From positions 1 to 49,404 of the forward strand of contig JAGXHU010000006.1 of the NCBI GenBank assembly GCA_024636015.1: a stretch of DNA of 49,404 nucleotides, written 5' to 3'. The notes under the pieces were generated by a model, which saw only the letters and a list, made by a program, of their open reading frames with translations, had not been told where the DNA came from and made no database searches. Origin of the DNA: Halothiobacillus sp. Its GTDB lineage: Bacteria > Pseudomonadota > Gammaproteobacteria > Halothiobacillales > Halothiobacillaceae. Every line of letters begins with the position of its first letter. Position 1 is the first letter of the stretch. A program made the translations under genes and the position numbers. Positions 1 through 8,338 of this stretch are shown piece by piece.

Positions 1-32
1 CTCGTGGGCTCGGAGATGTGTATAAGAGACAG
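1..32. other. Nextera (Tn5) sequencing adapter left on contig end
   Basis: These bases match the Illumina Nextera read-2 transposase adapter. Bases 14-32 are the 19-bp Tn5 mosaic end AGATGTGTATAAGAGACAG, and the preceding bases continue into the adapter's unique part. It abuts directly on an open reading frame. It is a library artefact, not an insertion sequence, so the TolC-family gene that follows is cut by the contig end. Confidence 0.97.
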
Positions 33-715
33 CCCATAAGCTCAGCCAGATGTCGACGGGTAATCCGGCGGTTAGCGTCCGCCTGAGCACGCGCGAGCAG
101 TACATCGGCGTAGTCCCGCTGCATCTGAGCGAGCTCATAATCCGAGGTAAGCCCTAATTCCTTGCGATCCTTGGCCTTGTCGAAGCGGACATAGACCACG
201 GCCATCCGTTCGTTTAAAACGGTGTACTGCTGATCGGCCATCAACACCGAGAAATAGGCTCGTAGAATGGCCAATCGTTGCTGCTGATCTCTACCAAACA
301 CTGAAAGTTTGGCGCCCGCCACTTGCTCCTCTGCAGCATCGAAACGCATATCCTGTCGCCCGAAATCAAAGAGCTGGCGGCGAGCACTGATACCGAGGGC
401 ATTGTCGTGGCGATTATTCTGATCGGGCGCGATATTGCTGGGCTGAATGTAGCGTAGCTGGCCATGCACAGAAACCACCGGATCCGACCAGCTTTCCACC
501 TCGGCGCGGTGTGCACGTGCGGCCATCAGGTCCGCCTCGGCGGCCATCACGCCGTATTGCTGGTTCAAGGGCATAGTCAGTGCGGCATCGAGGGTCAGTG
601 GCTGGTTTGTATCCTCGGCGGCCCAACCGGGTGAGCCCCCGCCACCCAGTAGGCCAATGACGATCATGAAACGTACGCTTAAGCCCCGTATCCGAAAGGG
701 AGTAACTTTATTCAT
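33..715 (-). CDS. TolC-family outer membrane efflux protein, C-terminus missing at contig edge
   Basis: My own translation of this strand gives 227 open codons from an ATG at 715, preceded by the ribosome site AAGGA, running into the adapter. Residues 1-32 form a signal peptide with a basic start, a hydrophobic core and an A-A-E cleavage region. The next part has the repeated alpha-helical, Ala/Gln/Arg-rich pattern of outer membrane efflux (OEP) proteins, including LTLDAALT at the start of the mature protein and later FSVLMADQQY. Members are usually 410-480 residues, so about half is present. TolC-type proteins form trimeric channels that connect inner-membrane exporters to the outside. The upstream partners on this strand are two periplasmic thioredoxin-like proteins, not a pump, so the transported substrate is unknown. 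Confidence 0.83.
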
Positions 716-823
716 GCTTTCCTTCTTCAATCCACATAACCGGCCGCAGGGGTCTAACGACAATCTGAATATCCCTGCCGCACACGCCGTCCCGCGTGCA
801 CCGAAACGGAGTGTGTTCTAGTC

Positions 824-1381
824 CTAACCACCATGCGCCTTGCGGTATTTGAAGAAGTTCATGCCCGGTTCCTTGTAGGCCCCACTCACGACGAATGCCG
901 CCAGATCCAGAAACTCCTCACTGGAGCGCGTGGGCCCGGTATACACGGTGGCAATCTGTCCATCGGGCTGAACGAAGGCCATGACCGGCGTTGCTCGCAC
1001 GCGGAACTGTTTGAACGCAAAATTCTTCTGGCTAACCTGTTTGCCTTGGAAATCCGTCATCATGACATCGCCCTCAATATCGATTGACGCCGTGATGAAG
1101 TGTTTCTTCATGTAGGCTTCAACCTTGGGATCCGTGAACACCGTCGTTTCCATCCGATGGCAGAACGGGCAATCGGCCATCTGGAAAAACAGAAAGACGC
1201 CCGCTTTTCCATCTACCTTGGCCTGTTTAAGATCTGCAGGCATATCGTAAAAGGAGTCGTCCCAGAATCCATCGGCTTGAGAAATCGGCGTCCAAAATCC
1301 AGCGAACAACATCAGAAGCAAACTCCCGAGTCGCAACCACTGCGGCCACGCCCCCTGTTTTCTACCCTGAACATCAATCAT
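824..1381 (-). CDS. SoxW-like periplasmic thioredoxin-fold protein
   Basis: The 185-residue product has a basic N-terminus and a hydrophobic segment at about 17-36, so it is probably exported. A thioredoxin fold follows. The redox motif CPFC is at residues 71-74, in the context FFQMADCPFCHRM, and a cis-proline motif RATPVMAF comes later. This resembles the SoxW/thioredoxin_2 group, which keep periplasmic proteins reduced, in sulfur oxidisers alongside Sox proteins. The ATG at 1381 is immediately preceded by an in-frame GTG at 1384, and GGAG lies at a usable distance from either. It sits 32 bp after the TlpA-like gene and 108 bp before the TolC-family gene, so the three may be co-transcribed. 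No other sox gene is visible here. Confidence 0.8.
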   Translation of the reverse strand: MIDVQGRKQGAWPQWLRLGSLLLMLFAGFWTPISQADGFWDDSFYDMPADLKQAKVDGKAGVFLFFQMADCPFCHRMETTVFTDPKVEAYMKKHFITASIDIEGDVMMTDFQGKQVSQKNFAFKQFRVRATPVMAFVQPDGQIATVYTGPTRSSEEFLDLAAFVVSGAYKEPGMNFFKYRKAHGG

Positions 1382-1413
1382 CACGTCATCTCCCCCGCAT
1401 CTGCCGTGCGGTC

Positions 1414-1926
1414 TTACTGGCTCTGTTGAATCATCCGCGTCAATTCTTGACCGGTTACGCCGCCCACATGTCGCGCGACGATATCACCGGCCGGATTGAC
1501 CAGAAAAGTGGTGGGGATGCCAGGAATATTCCCGAAAACCCGCAGTGACTGCGGATCGACCTTGAAAACGGGATAGGACAAGTTGAATGACTGGGCGAAC
1601 AGGGCGATTTCATCCGCTGATTGTTCGGTATCGACACTCAACCCCCATATCTTGATCGGGTCCGACTTGTGTGCGCGTGCAAACGCCGCGAGTTCCGGCA
1701 GTTCCTTGCGGCAAGGCGGGCACCAGGTCGCCCAGATATTAATGAACACCCAGTTCCCCCGCTCCGCGCTCAGTTGATGCACATGACCGTTCACGTCCGT
1801 GGCGGAAAAATCGACAGGCGCCGCAACCGAAACCTGTGACATAACACCAAAGAGCATAAGCCCAGAAAAACCCCATACCCGTATCCGTCGCAATGACCCA
1901 AACTCTTTCCAAAACCCTGTACGCAT
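1414..1926 (-). CDS. TlpA/ResA-type thiol-disulfide oxidoreductase
   Basis: The 170-residue product has an N-terminal membrane anchor or signal (about 15-36, ending in VAA) and an AhpC/TSA-thioredoxin-like domain. WATWCPPC is at residues 65-72, with catalytic Cys69 and Cys72, and the cis-proline loop reads GIPTTF. Proteins of this family are periplasmic reductants acting in cytochrome c maturation or metal-centre assembly. The start chosen is the ATG at 1926 with GAGG six bases upstream; an in-frame TTG at 1956 lacks a better ribosome site. It is the first gene of the minus-strand group that continues with the SoxW-like thioredoxin. It diverges from the flavoprotein gene at 2189, with a 262-bp shared upstream region. 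Confidence 0.85.
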   Translation of the reverse strand: MRTGFWKEFGSLRRIRVWGFSGLMLFGVMSQVSVAAPVDFSATDVNGHVHQLSAERGNWVFINIWATWCPPCRKELPELAAFARAHKSDPIKIWGLSVDTEQSADEIALFAQSFNLSYPVFKVDPQSLRVFGNIPGIPTTFLVNPAGDIVARHVGGVTGQELTRMIQQSQ

Positions 1927-2068
1927 AATTTCCTCAACAAATGTGACCAAACCCAATTGAAACTCTTTCCACCATGAAGCAGGCGCATCCGGAACGATCA
2001 GTTACCCGAAATCAGGCATTTTTTGCCCTAAAACAAAAAAGAACGGCCATTTTGGCTATGATGGATGA

Positions 2069-2773
<705 letters not shown>

Positions 2774-2786
2774 TCAGGAACACGCG

Positions 2787-3206
2787 ATGACTCATCCGAC
2801 ACCCGCCAAGCTATCACCCGATATCATCTGGCTCCGCCGGATCATTTTCTGGGCACAACCCCTGATTGTGATTTGTTACCTGGTCATGGCAATGCTGGGA
2901 TCTGCACCCAGCCGCCCGCAAGGGTCGTGGCTGGCCGTGCTGGTGCTGCCCGCACTCGCCACAATGCCCGGCATGTGGGCAGGCTGGTATCGGGCCTTTG
3001 TCTGGGCGGCGCTGGCCGACCTGTTCTACCTATTGATCGCCACCACGGATGCCTGGACCCTACCGGCTGACCGCCCCTACAATCTGCTGATTGTGAGCCT
3101 GACGGTCATCGGATTCTGTGCCGCCTGGGCACAAGGCATTATCCTGCGCCGCCGAGCGAAGCAGGCAGCCCACAGCCCGTCGGTACCTCGTGATAAGCTA
3201 GACTAA
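2787..3206 (+). CDS. DUF2069 small integral membrane protein
   Basis: The 139-residue protein has about four hydrophobic helices (roughly residues 20-42, 48-66, 68-86 and 100-120) separated by short polar loops, plus a basic C-terminal tail. It resembles the DUF2069 family, whose biochemical role is unknown. The start is the ATG at 2787, 13 bp after the wrbA stop; an upstream in-frame extension would overlap wrbA and has no support. Position behind a WrbA-type quinone reductase is the usual context of this family. That suggests a membrane or quinone link, but the sequence shows no catalytic motif. Confidence 0.78.
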   Translation: MTHPTPAKLSPDIIWLRRIIFWAQPLIVICYLVMAMLGSAPSRPQGSWLAVLVLPALATMPGMWAGWYRAFVWAALADLFYLLIATTDAWTLPADRPYNLLIVSLTVIGFCAAWAQGIILRRRAKQAAHSPSVPRDKLD

Positions 3207-3264
3207 ACGCATTCAAACCAAGTAATAACCGACTCCGTTACGTATTTATTCAAAGGTACCTCCC

Positions 3265-4086
3265 ATGATTCGAAAGTGTCTGTTCCCTGCGGCCGGTTAT
3301 GGCACCCGTTTTCTGCCGGCGACCAAGGTCATGCCCAAGGAAATGCTGCCGATTCTCGACCGCCCGCTGATTCAGTACGGGGTTGAGGAAGCCATGGAAG
3401 CCGGCATCAAGAACATGGCCATCGTGACCGGACGGGGTAAGCGCGCACTCGAGGATCATTTCGATGTGAACTATGAACTGGAACACCAGATTCGCGGCAC
3501 CTCGAAAGCCAGCCTCCTCGACAGCATCGATCGCTTGATTGATAACTGCACCTTCTCCTATACCCGGCAAATCAGCATGCTGGGCCTGGGGCACGCCATT
3601 CTGACCGGGGAGCCGCTCATCGGAAATGAGCCGTTCGCCGTCGTGCTCGCAGACGATTTGTGCGTGGGCACATCCGATGGCGTACTCAGCCAGATGGTAG
3701 AAGTCTATAAGCGTTTTCAGTGCAGCATTGTCGCCGTAGAGGAAGTACCGATCACCGAGATCCACAAATACGGCGTGGTCGCGGGCACCATGATCGAAGA
3801 CGACATCATGCAGGTTTCAACCATGGTGGAAAAACCCATGGCGAATGAAGCCCCCAGTAATTTCGCCATCATCGGTCGATACATCCTGACCCCGGATATT
3901 TTCCAGATTTTGGAGTCGACGAAAGCCGGCGCCGGCGGAGAAATCCAGCTCACCGACGCCTTGCGCACCCAGGCAGAACAAGGCAAAGTCATAGCCTATC
4001 GTTTCAAAGGACAACGATTTGACTGCGGCAGCCCCTCAGGTTTTGTCGCAGCCACCAACCATTTTTATCACTTGAGCCGTCGTTAA
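3265..4086 (+). CDS. galU: UTP-glucose-1-phosphate uridylyltransferase
   Basis: GalU makes UDP-glucose from UTP and glucose-1-phosphate in the cytoplasm, feeding lipopolysaccharide, exopolysaccharide and trehalose synthesis. The 273-residue protein begins with the nucleotidyltransferase signature FPAAGYGTRFLPATK, followed by MPKEMLP. Other family blocks are VVLADDL (metal-binding aspartates), EKP near residue 190, and GGEIQLTDAL near residue 231. The length is slightly shorter than the 290-300 typical of the family. AAAGG lies nine bases before the ATG. It is 58 bp after the DUF2069 gene and 29 bp before slyD on the same strand. Confidence 0.96.
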   Translation: MIRKCLFPAAGYGTRFLPATKVMPKEMLPILDRPLIQYGVEEAMEAGIKNMAIVTGRGKRALEDHFDVNYELEHQIRGTSKASLLDSIDRLIDNCTFSYTRQISMLGLGHAILTGEPLIGNEPFAVVLADDLCVGTSDGVLSQMVEVYKRFQCSIVAVEEVPITEIHKYGVVAGTMIEDDIMQVSTMVEKPMANEAPSNFAIIGRYILTPDIFQILESTKAGAGGEIQLTDALRTQAEQGKVIAYRFKGQRFDCGSPSGFVAATNHFYHLSRR

Positions 4087-4115
4087 CGCTGGCTTCAACC
4101 CGAGGACCCAAAGGC

Positions 4116-4601
4116 ATGCAGGTATCTGAAAACCAAGTCGTATCCATCGACTACACGCTAAAAAATGATCAAGGCGAAGTCCTGGACAGCTCCGCGGAAG
4201 GTGAGCCGCTGGCCTATCTGCACGGACACCACAATGTTATTTCCGGTCTGGAAAATGCGTTAACCGGCAAAAGTGTCGGTGATACCTTTACGGTTACCAT
4301 TCCGCCGGAAGAGGCCTATGGTATCCGCGACGAAAGCATGACCCAAACCGTACCACGACACCTCTTTCAAGGCGTTGATGAAATCGTGCCGGGCATGAAA
4401 TTCCACGCCGAGGCCGAGCATGGCGTCAATGTCGTGACCGTATTAGCTGTTGAAGGTGACCAGGTGCACCTGGATGCCAATCACGAACTGGCCGGTCAGA
4501 CGCTGCATTTCGATGTCACCATCCGCGACATTCGTCCGGCGACTGAAGATGAGATCACCCATGGCCACGCGCACGGTCCGGACGGACATCACGCGCACTA
4601 A
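4116..4601 (+). CDS. slyD: SlyD-type FKBP peptidyl-prolyl isomerase
   Basis: The 161-residue protein has the split FKBP domain of SlyD. The N-terminal part includes DYTLKNDQGEVLDSS and the GLENAL/GKSVGD segment. The inserted flap (about residues 70-120) is followed by the return strand LDANHELAGQTLHFDV. SlyD is a cytoplasmic prolyl isomerase and chaperone that also binds nickel and helps hydrogenase maturation. The C-terminal tail is short and His-rich (HGHAHGPDGHHAH) and has no cysteines, unlike the long Cys/His tail of Escherichia coli SlyD. The stop codon overlaps the stop of convergent mnmC by four bases at 4598-4601. Confidence 0.93.
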   Translation: MQVSENQVVSIDYTLKNDQGEVLDSSAEGEPLAYLHGHHNVISGLENALTGKSVGDTFTVTIPPEEAYGIRDESMTQTVPRHLFQGVDEIVPGMKFHAEAEHGVNVVTVLAVEGDQVHLDANHELAGQTLHFDVTIRDIRPATEDEITHGHAHGPDGHHAH

Positions 4602-6559
4602 TCCGTCGCGGGCGCCCTGCCCTTGATGGATAGACTGGCCCGTCGTCGTGCTTCACGACGGGCAAACCGGGTCGGTTCCAATGCCACTCGGAGCGAAGTC
4701 GGCAAAGGACTGGGTTCACCCAGGATCTCTGCGGCCAGTGACTCGGCCAGCAACCCACACCACGTAAATCCCCGCGAACCATGTCCGGCATTCACATAAA
4801 GCAGCGGGCTCGTACTCGTCTCCGTTATTTTTGACTCGACCCGCCCAACAAACGGCAGCCGATCAGGTGTTGTTGCACGCAATGCAACTCGTGCCTGCCA
4901 GTGTGAAACCGCTTCCAATGACCGACATAATTCGGGATTGATGGCTGCCAGCCGCTCCCCATTCTCCAGTTGCTCGGACATGCGAATGACCAACGTTTGA
5001 TCACCCGGTTTGAAACTGGCGCCAAAAACCCGCCGCCCGTCCGGCAAGTCCAGGCCATATCCCTCCCGCATCATGGGCATGGAGATATCCAGTCCCGTGC
5101 GGGCATTCTGACGCGTTGAAACACTCACCTGCCCCCGGCAGGCGGTAATGTATTCCCCAATTTCCGGCAGGAAGTCCCCGAGCGCATCCGCATTGGCAAG
5201 AACGACGCAACCTGACTCGAACTGGTGATGACCGTCAGTATCCAGCCCCTGCCAGGACGCATCCTGCGGAATAATCTGCGCAATGGGGATCCCCAATTTG
5301 AGCTCAATCAGCGGATGATCGGCTAGAGCCTGTAAATAATCCCCGGGAATCAACCAACCGGCCCGCGGGAAGAACCAGCCGGGTTGCGTAACGGGCACGC
5401 CACCCATCACCGAAAGCGCATCGGCGCTCAACCAACGGGCAAATTCAGGGTCAAGGCGCAGTGTATCGGCAATCAGAGACTGCCGCGCTTGGTGCCTAGC
5501 GTCCCGTGCAAGCTGAATCACCCCGGAAAAACACCCTCCAGGGGTAACATCAGCCCCTTGGAGCCGAGCCAAATCGGCGCGCAGATAGCCCAACCCAAAA
5601 GCAGTCAACTGGCTCAGTTCGCTCCAGTCCATGCTGATCAGTGGACAGACAATACCTGCCGCATTTCCCGATCCACCTGCGCCCAAATCTTCGGCCGAAT
5701 CGAAAACCTGAACCGCAATCCCGCGTCGCGCCAACGCGCGCGCTGTCGTCAGGCCGGCTACACCCGCGCCAATCACCACGACGGGTGATCGTTGATCCCA
5801 CGATGGACGGGGCGTGGGATGCGGGACAGACGAAGGACTCAACACCCCGGTCAACATGGTTTTTTTGGCGCCGTAGCCTGGCAAATGGCTGATCTGGAAA
5901 CCGACTGCGGCCAATCCATCGGCGACGGATCGGGCGGAGGAATAAGTGGCAACACGTGCCCCCGGTGCACTGAGCCTAGGTAGATGCCGGAATACGGAAT
6001 CCGACCACATATCAGTATTGAGCCCTGGACTGAAGCCATCCAGAAAGAATGCATCGAAGGGGCCGGTGATTTGCGGCAGTACCTGCGCAACATCACCAAA
6101 AACCAGCGTTAGAGTAATCCGCCCCCCCGCGAGATTGCGCCGATGGAATCCCGGCACCAAATCCGGCCACTGATCGGCCAGTTCTTCAGCAAGGGCATGG
6201 AGTACCGGCCAGGGGGAAACCAGTCGAAGCATGTCCTCACGGGATAAAGGATGCTTTTCAATCGAAAAGAAGTGTAACTCGGGCCCACCATGATTCGGAT
6301 TCGTAGTCTGTAGCAGGGCTTGAGCCGTAACGAGGAAGCTCAAACCCGTGCCGAAACCGAATTCAAGCACCCGGGTTACTGTGCCATTCGCAAAACGATC
6401 CGGAAGCCCATTCCCAGCCACAAAAACATGGTGCTTCTCCTCAAAGCCCCCCGCTCTGGAGTAATAAATATCGCCAAACCGGTTGCAGTAGGCTTCGTCT
6501 TGCCCTGTCGGATCAATACGGGCTGGCTCCAGAAGCCGTTTATCGGACGGGGGATTCAC
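4598..6559 (-). CDS. mnmC: Bifunctional tRNA mnm5s2U synthesis protein MnmC
   Basis: MnmC finishes the wobble uridine modification of several tRNAs. The C-terminal FAD domain removes the carboxymethyl group and the N-terminal domain methylates the product with S-adenosylmethionine. The 653-residue protein has the SAM motif LEFGFGTGLSF at about 65-75 and DAFFLDGFSP near 169-178. The FAD motif VVVIGAGVAGL is near 261-271, and the C-terminal end NAGHGSRGFTW is typical of the oxidoreductase half. Length matches E. coli MnmC (about 668), so both domains are intact. The likely start is GTG at 6559, with GAGAGG seven bases upstream; a TTG 15 bases earlier lacks a ribosome site. Confidence 0.94.
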   Translation of the reverse strand: MNPPSDKRLLEPARIDPTGQDEAYCNRFGDIYYSRAGGFEEKHHVFVAGNGLPDRFANGTVTRVLEFGFGTGLSFLVTAQALLQTTNPNHGGPELHFFSIEKHPLSREDMLRLVSPWPVLHALAEELADQWPDLVPGFHRRNLAGGRITLTLVFGDVAQVLPQITGPFDAFFLDGFSPGLNTDMWSDSVFRHLPRLSAPGARVATYSSARSVADGLAAVGFQISHLPGYGAKKTMLTGVLSPSSVPHPTPRPSWDQRSPVVVIGAGVAGLTTARALARRGIAVQVFDSAEDLGAGGSGNAAGIVCPLISMDWSELSQLTAFGLGYLRADLARLQGADVTPGGCFSGVIQLARDARHQARQSLIADTLRLDPEFARWLSADALSVMGGVPVTQPGWFFPRAGWLIPGDYLQALADHPLIELKLGIPIAQIIPQDASWQGLDTDGHHQFESGCVVLANADALGDFLPEIGEYITACRGQVSVSTRQNARTGLDISMPMMREGYGLDLPDGRRVFGASFKPGDQTLVIRMSEQLENGERLAAINPELCRSLEAVSHWQARVALRATTPDRLPFVGRVESKITETSTSPLLYVNAGHGSRGFTWCGLLAESLAAEILGEPSPLPTSLRVALEPTRFARREARRRASLSIKGRAPATD

Positions 6560-6774
6560 ACAGATGCCTCTCAATAATGTTCAAATAAACCCAATTAATT
6601 CCGTCTAAATCCCAGCTACGAAGGCGTTAATCAGAGCCGTCCTGACAGGATGAATCCAGACTTCGCTCTAATTGTTTGACAGAACGAGACAAACCCTTCA
6701 CATTCAGAACTACAGTAAATACTTTGTACGCAGCCTTGTACGGACGCCGGGAAACTTCGCTGACAGGAAATCCC

Positions 6775-7146
6775 ATGCAAGAACATCGTCACCATACCAG
6801 ACAACCATTATCACTCCCCGCCAGGCTAAGAATTGGTGCGGATACGCATCCAGTCTGGATTCGGGATATTTCGCTGAAGGGGGTACTGGTCGAGTGCACC
6901 CATCCCGTGCCCGATCCCTCATGGCTCGACCAGCATGCGCATGTACAGATATTATCTGACCCCGAATTGATTCCTTTGATAGAATTAGACGTTACTGTTA
7001 TACGTGTCCGAGCCAAGTGCATCGGGGCCGCCTGGCAAAAAATAGAACTTGATGATTTGATTGCGTTACGTCAGTTACTGACGGCCAATCTCGCCAATGA
7101 ACAACTTATCGAGCGCGAACTGCTCGAGCTCTACCACGACGAATGA
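6775..7146 (+). CDS. PilZ-domain protein, probable c-di-GMP receptor
   Basis: The 123-residue product is essentially one PilZ domain. It carries both signature elements: RHHTR (RxxxR) at residues 5-9 and DISLKG (DxSxxG) at about 31-36, the two segments that wrap around cyclic di-GMP. It has no export signal or catalytic domain, so it is likely a small cytoplasmic receptor. The start is the ATG at 6775 with AGGA six bases upstream; an in-frame TTG at 6676 has no such support. The next gene, 55 bp downstream on the same strand, is a GGDEF diguanylate cyclase, which suggests a local synthesis/response pair. The output target is not visible. Confidence 0.85.
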   Translation: MQEHRHHTRQPLSLPARLRIGADTHPVWIRDISLKGVLVECTHPVPDPSWLDQHAHVQILSDPELIPLIELDVTVIRVRAKCIGAAWQKIELDDLIALRQLLTANLANEQLIERELLELYHDE

Positions 7147-7201
7147 CACTCATCCATCTATCAAGTGCTGGCTGAATGCTCATAAAGGAAAATTCAAGGA
7201 A

Positions 7202-8263
7202 ATGTTCGACTACACGCATGATCATGCTCAGTCCCAGGAAATACTTCGACTGATACTCGTCGAGCTGAACAGCCTCAACCTCCCACCAAATCCGATCTTT
7301 TTCACGCTATTGTACGAGCGGGCCCTCAAGCGCGACGCCAGCCTCAACAAGGATCTGGACGATGCCATCAACAGTCAGGACGGATTGACTTCCGATCGTG
7401 CCCAGGAAATTTTCGACACCCATCTACTCAACGGCGCGATCAAGGAAATGAGCAAGGCGCAGAACACCCTGCTCCGCATCATTCGTAACGTCATGATGCA
7501 AATGCTCAGCACCGGTAACGAATTTTCCAACTATGCGGTCTCCTTGGGTGATTTCGCCCGCAAAATCGACCGCTCGGACTCCGTTCAGGATCTGCGCCTG
7601 CTGACGGCAGAACTCATCGAAGATTCCCGAACGGTTGAACGCAGCTCCCTGGAAACATCGGACCGTCTGACAAACGCCGGTGACCAAATCACCAAACTTA
7701 AGGAAGAACTCGAAGCTGCGCGACGTGATGCACGAACCGATCCGTTGACCGGCCTGCCGAACCGCCGGGGCCTGAACGACCTGATCCAGCAAAAGATCAA
7801 CGAATTCATCCAGACCAAAACCGAGTTTTGTCTGATCCTGGCGGATATCGATCATTTCAAACGAATCAACGACAGCTATGGTCATCTGGTTGGGGACAAA
7901 ATACTTCGATTTGTCGCACGGACCCTCATGTCCAACATCAAGGGCCAGGATACGGTGATTCGTTTCGGTGGCGAGGAATTCGCGATCCTCCTGCCCGACA
8001 CCCGCTATGAGGGCGGCCTGATTGTGGCCCAACATTTACGCCAGAAAATTTCTGCGGCTCGACTACGACTGGCAGAAAGTGGGCGCAATCTGGGCGGCCT
8101 GACGATCTCGCTGGGCGTCGCCTGCGTTGGCTTCAACGACACGCCTGATACCTTGCTGCGCCGGTCAGACGATGCCCTCCTGATGGCAAAGAGTGAAGGT
8201 CGCGATCGCGTGATGGGTATCCCCGTCAAGATGAGTTCGGACGATTCCACAGAAATCCTCTAA
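7202..8263 (+). CDS. GGDEF diguanylate cyclase
   Basis: The 353-residue product has a soluble alpha-helical N-terminal region (about 1-175) ending in a coiled-coil linker, then a complete GGDEF domain. Landmarks are DPLTGLPNRR at about 180, the metal-binding segment LADIDHFKRIND, and the active-site motif GGEEF at 256-260. It should make cyclic di-GMP from two GTP. The usual inhibitory RxxD site reads KGQD (247-250), so product inhibition may be altered. The ATG at 7202 is preceded by AAGGA elements, one very close and one twelve bases away. An in-frame ATG at 7097 would overlap the PilZ gene by 50 bp and lacks a ribosome site. No transmembrane segment is visible. Confidence 0.9.
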   Translation: MFDYTHDHAQSQEILRLILVELNSLNLPPNPIFFTLLYERALKRDASLNKDLDDAINSQDGLTSDRAQEIFDTHLLNGAIKEMSKAQNTLLRIIRNVMMQMLSTGNEFSNYAVSLGDFARKIDRSDSVQDLRLLTAELIEDSRTVERSSLETSDRLTNAGDQITKLKEELEAARRDARTDPLTGLPNRRGLNDLIQQKINEFIQTKTEFCLILADIDHFKRINDSYGHLVGDKILRFVARTLMSNIKGQDTVIRFGGEEFAILLPDTRYEGGLIVAQHLRQKISAARLRLAESGRNLGGLTISLGVACVGFNDTPDTLLRRSDDALLMAKSEGRDRVMGIPVKMSSDDSTEIL

Positions 8264-8338
8264 CCCGCACCCGATCTCTTGAGTCACCCCCAAGATAAAT
8301 CCGCAGTATAGATTTCACGAAAGCCGTACGGCCATCGA

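Noticed and set aside
14..32. Tn5/IS50 end as a natural transposon boundary
   Set aside because: It is joined to the synthetic part of the Nextera adapter and lies at the very end of the contig.
7097..7201. Upstream ATG start for the diguanylate cyclase
   Set aside because: It would overlap the PilZ gene by 50 bp, lacks a ribosome site, and adds a Ser/Thr/Asn-rich stretch unlike the helical domain that follows.
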